Notes under the pieces: model-generated
The model's database searches: none
What the model was told of the DNA's origin: nothing
The model's input: only the letters and a program-made list of their open reading frames with translations
Assembly: GCA_033855775.1 (NCBI GenBank)
Contig: JAWVFT010000052.1
Span: forward strand, 35,502 to 99,501
Direction of reading: 5' to 3'
DNA: 64,000 nt
Origin: DASVTR01 sp033855775
GTDB taxonomy: Bacteria > Acidobacteriota > Blastocatellia > Pyrinomonadales > Pyrinomonadaceae
Program-made: the position numbers and the translations under genes
Shown here: positions 62,533 through 64,000 of the stretch, piece by piece
Position numbering within the stretch: the first letter of the stretch is position 1
Layout: the number at the start of each line of letters is the position of its first letter

Positions 62533-62978
62533 AGTTCCTGATTCCTCCGGCGAAGATTGAAAGAGGTTTGTCCGGCGAATTGGCGGTGCGGCGGGCGAGC
62601 GGGATGCTCAAGCCTCTTGAACAATGTCCCGGCGCTGGCGGCCCCGCAACCCGCATAGTCTTGACTGCGAATTGAAAATGATATGAATTCTATATTACGT
62701 TTAGGTTAACAGTCACAGCTTATTTCAAAAAGCGTCTGGCCGCCGAAGATTGAACGGGCGCGATGAACTTGCGCCCCGGAGCAAGGAGGGGCGGCGGCGG
62801 TCGTTCTTAAGTTTGCGCAAAGCAAGTTGTCAGCTTTATCGAAAGGCTGATAGGATTCAAAGAGAGTTGACAACGCGCAGGAGCCGCTTGCCGGACGCCT
62901 TTGAAATTTTCTCCTGCGCCACAAGTGGAGAGCGCAAGCGACCTTGCGCGCCCCGATATTTCCCCGAAAAAAAATGCT
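62533..62978. other. Divergent intergenic stretch
   Basis: The 446 bases between the porin and the FHA gene hold only short frames without support. An AT-rich stretch (GAAAATGATATGAATTCTATATTACG, here in two words GAAAATGATATG and AATTCTATATTACG) at ~62671-62700 may carry a promoter for the porin. Nothing further is seen. Confidence 0.45.
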
Positions 62979-64000
62979 ATGGCTTTATTGAAGATTATTG
63001 ACGCGAGCGGTCGTGAATGGCAACACATGCTGACGGCGCAGGCCCCCTGCACCATCGGACGCGCGCCAGACAACACGGTCGTGCTGGACGACCCGCGCGC
63101 CTCGCGCCATCACGCCCACATCAAGGCCGATAACGAGAACCTGTACACGATTGTTGACGGCGTAGTCGTCGGCGGTCAACTGCGCCGCAGCGCCAACAAG
63201 GTCTTCATCAACGGCGAGGCGCGCGAAGAACACAACCTCGCCCACGGCGACCGCGTGACGATTGGGGCCAGCACCCTGCGCTTTGAGCAGCCGGTCGAGG
63301 AACGCGCTTCGAACGTTCGCTACGACGACAAGCCGCTCGGCCACACGCAGATGTTGATTTCGGCCAACGATGTGATGTCAACCGTCCTGCGCTCGCAGCC
63401 TTCGATGGCGACGCGCGACAAGGAGATGGAAGCCTTGCAACGCAAGGCGACGATTCTCGCCGAGATGTACGAGATGAGCAAAACGCTCGGCTCCGTCTTC
63501 GACCTCAACGCCATCTTCGCCAAAGCGACGGACATTATCTTTCGCGCCACGCCCGCCGACCGCGTGGTCGCGCTGCTCGCGGAAACCACTCTCAAGGACG
63601 GGCAGGAAGACGTAGAACTGCGCCCCATTGCCACCAGAGCGCGCGACGCCAAACTCGAAGCCCACGCCAAGAAGCTGACCATCGGGCGCACCATCACGCG
63701 CAAGGTGATGAGAGACAAAGTGGCCATGCTCTCGCAGGACGCGGCTGCCGAAGCGCAGTTCGCGGGCGTTGATTCCATCGTCTCGCAGGGCGTGCGCTCG
63801 ACCATCTGCGCTCCGCTCGTCGCCGAATCCGGCGTCCACGGCGCGCTCTACGCGGACCGCCTTGACCCGTTTGCCGCCTTCAAGCCCGACGACCTTGAGT
63901 TGATAACGGCGGTCGCGGCGCAAACGGCGGTCGCCGTCGAAAACGCCCGCGCGCACGAACGCCTCGCGCGTGAGGAAGTGGCTCGCGCCAACTACGGGCG
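62979..64000 (+). CDS. FHA-GAF signalling protein (3' end beyond window)
   Basis: Only the first 340 residues are visible; the frame is open at the right edge. Residues ~24-95 are an FHA phosphothreonine-binding domain (TIGRAPDNTVVLDDPRASRHHAHI, with GR at 27-28 and SRHH at 42-45). A linker and short helix (QRKATILAEMYEMSKTLGSVFDLNAIFAKATDIIF) lead into a GAF domain (~165-330: STICAPLVAESGVHGALYADRLDPFAAFKPDDLELITAVAAQTAVAVENA). The part beyond the edge probably carries an output domain, such as a guanylate-cyclase, GGDEF or phosphatase domain, as usual for FHA-GAF proteins. FHA would read phosphothreonine made by a Ser/Thr kinase such as that at 51.7 kb. Confidence 0.88.
   Translation, partial: MALLKIIDASGREWQHMLTAQAPCTIGRAPDNTVVLDDPRASRHHAHIKADNENLYTIVDGVVVGGQLRRSANKVFINGEAREEHNLAHGDRVTIGASTLRFEQPVEERASNVRYDDKPLGHTQMLISANDVMSTVLRSQPSMATRDKEMEALQRKATILAEMYEMSKTLGSVFDLNAIFAKATDIIFRATPADRVVALLAETTLKDGQEDVELRPIATRARDAKLEAHAKKLTIGRTITRKVMRDKVAMLSQDAAAEAQFAGVDSIVSQGVRSTICAPLVAESGVHGALYADRLDPFAAFKPDDLELITAVAAQTAVAVENARAHERLAREEVARANYG

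Overview
The window is GC-rich and gene-dense. Its gene families point to a Gram-negative member of the Acidobacteriota, most likely class Blastocatellia: an Oar-type TonB-dependent receptor with an N-terminal carboxypeptidase-regulatory-like domain, a VWFA-related acidobacterial-type protein, a DUF4388 protein, a CarD regulator, a secreted YtcJ-type amidohydrolase and many secreted peptidases. This placement is inference from gene content; there is no rRNA or tRNA here to confirm it. Both window edges cut genes (a TPR protein on the left, an FHA-GAF protein on the right).

Layout. 0-5.6 kb: signalling genes (TPR protein, GAF protein, stand-alone receiver with a translationally overlapping 98-aa partner, a signal-less trypsin-like PDZ protease followed by a LuxR regulator whose receiver lacks its phospho-acceptor). 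5.7-12.3 kb: secreted metallopeptidase, VWA protein, amidohydrolase, dienelactone hydrolase, PfkB kinase. 12.4-21 kb: uvrC, a small beta-barrel, DUF2231 membrane protein, a Cys-rich secreted peptide, lipoproteins, tdk. 21.5-33 kb: a LeuA-like aldolase, M20 peptidase, DUF4388 and TonB-C proteins, dacB, glycosyltransferase 9, M28 peptidase, an unknown secreted protein. 33.5-38.7 kb: gpmI, GNAT, eno, a CNNM/HlyC-type transporter. 38.9-46.9 kb: carD and a complete leftward phosphate operon pstS-pstC-pstA-pstB-phoU-phoB-phoR with a Pho-box-like array upstream of pstS. 47-50.6 kb: TonB-dependent receptor. 51-55 kb: YegP/CFI-box protein, membrane Ser/Thr kinase, sixA, CBS protein. 55.4-62.5 kb: two overlapping thymidylate-kinase-like genes, ppx/gppA, a CHAD protein, ppk2 and a porin.

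Taken together, the right half is enriched in phosphate biology: high-affinity uptake and sensing (Pst/Pho), polyphosphate hydrolysis (Ppx), binding (CHAD) and use (PPK2), a phosphohistidine phosphatase and a possible outer-membrane porin.

The strongest signal not explained by gene annotation is a set of intergenic composite palindromes. Each arm is built from short degenerate tandem words, of four vocabularies (GTGACGAGTGA-like, AAAGTCCAAAGTC-like, GCGGAGACGCGGCGACG-like and AACGATGAACG-like). They sit between genes throughout the window, punctuate the interior of the pho operon, and intrude into the 3' ends of phoR and uvrC. Separate 21-nt and 18-nt minisatellites occur in a convergent intergenic gap, in the porin and in the Ser/Thr kinase activation segment.
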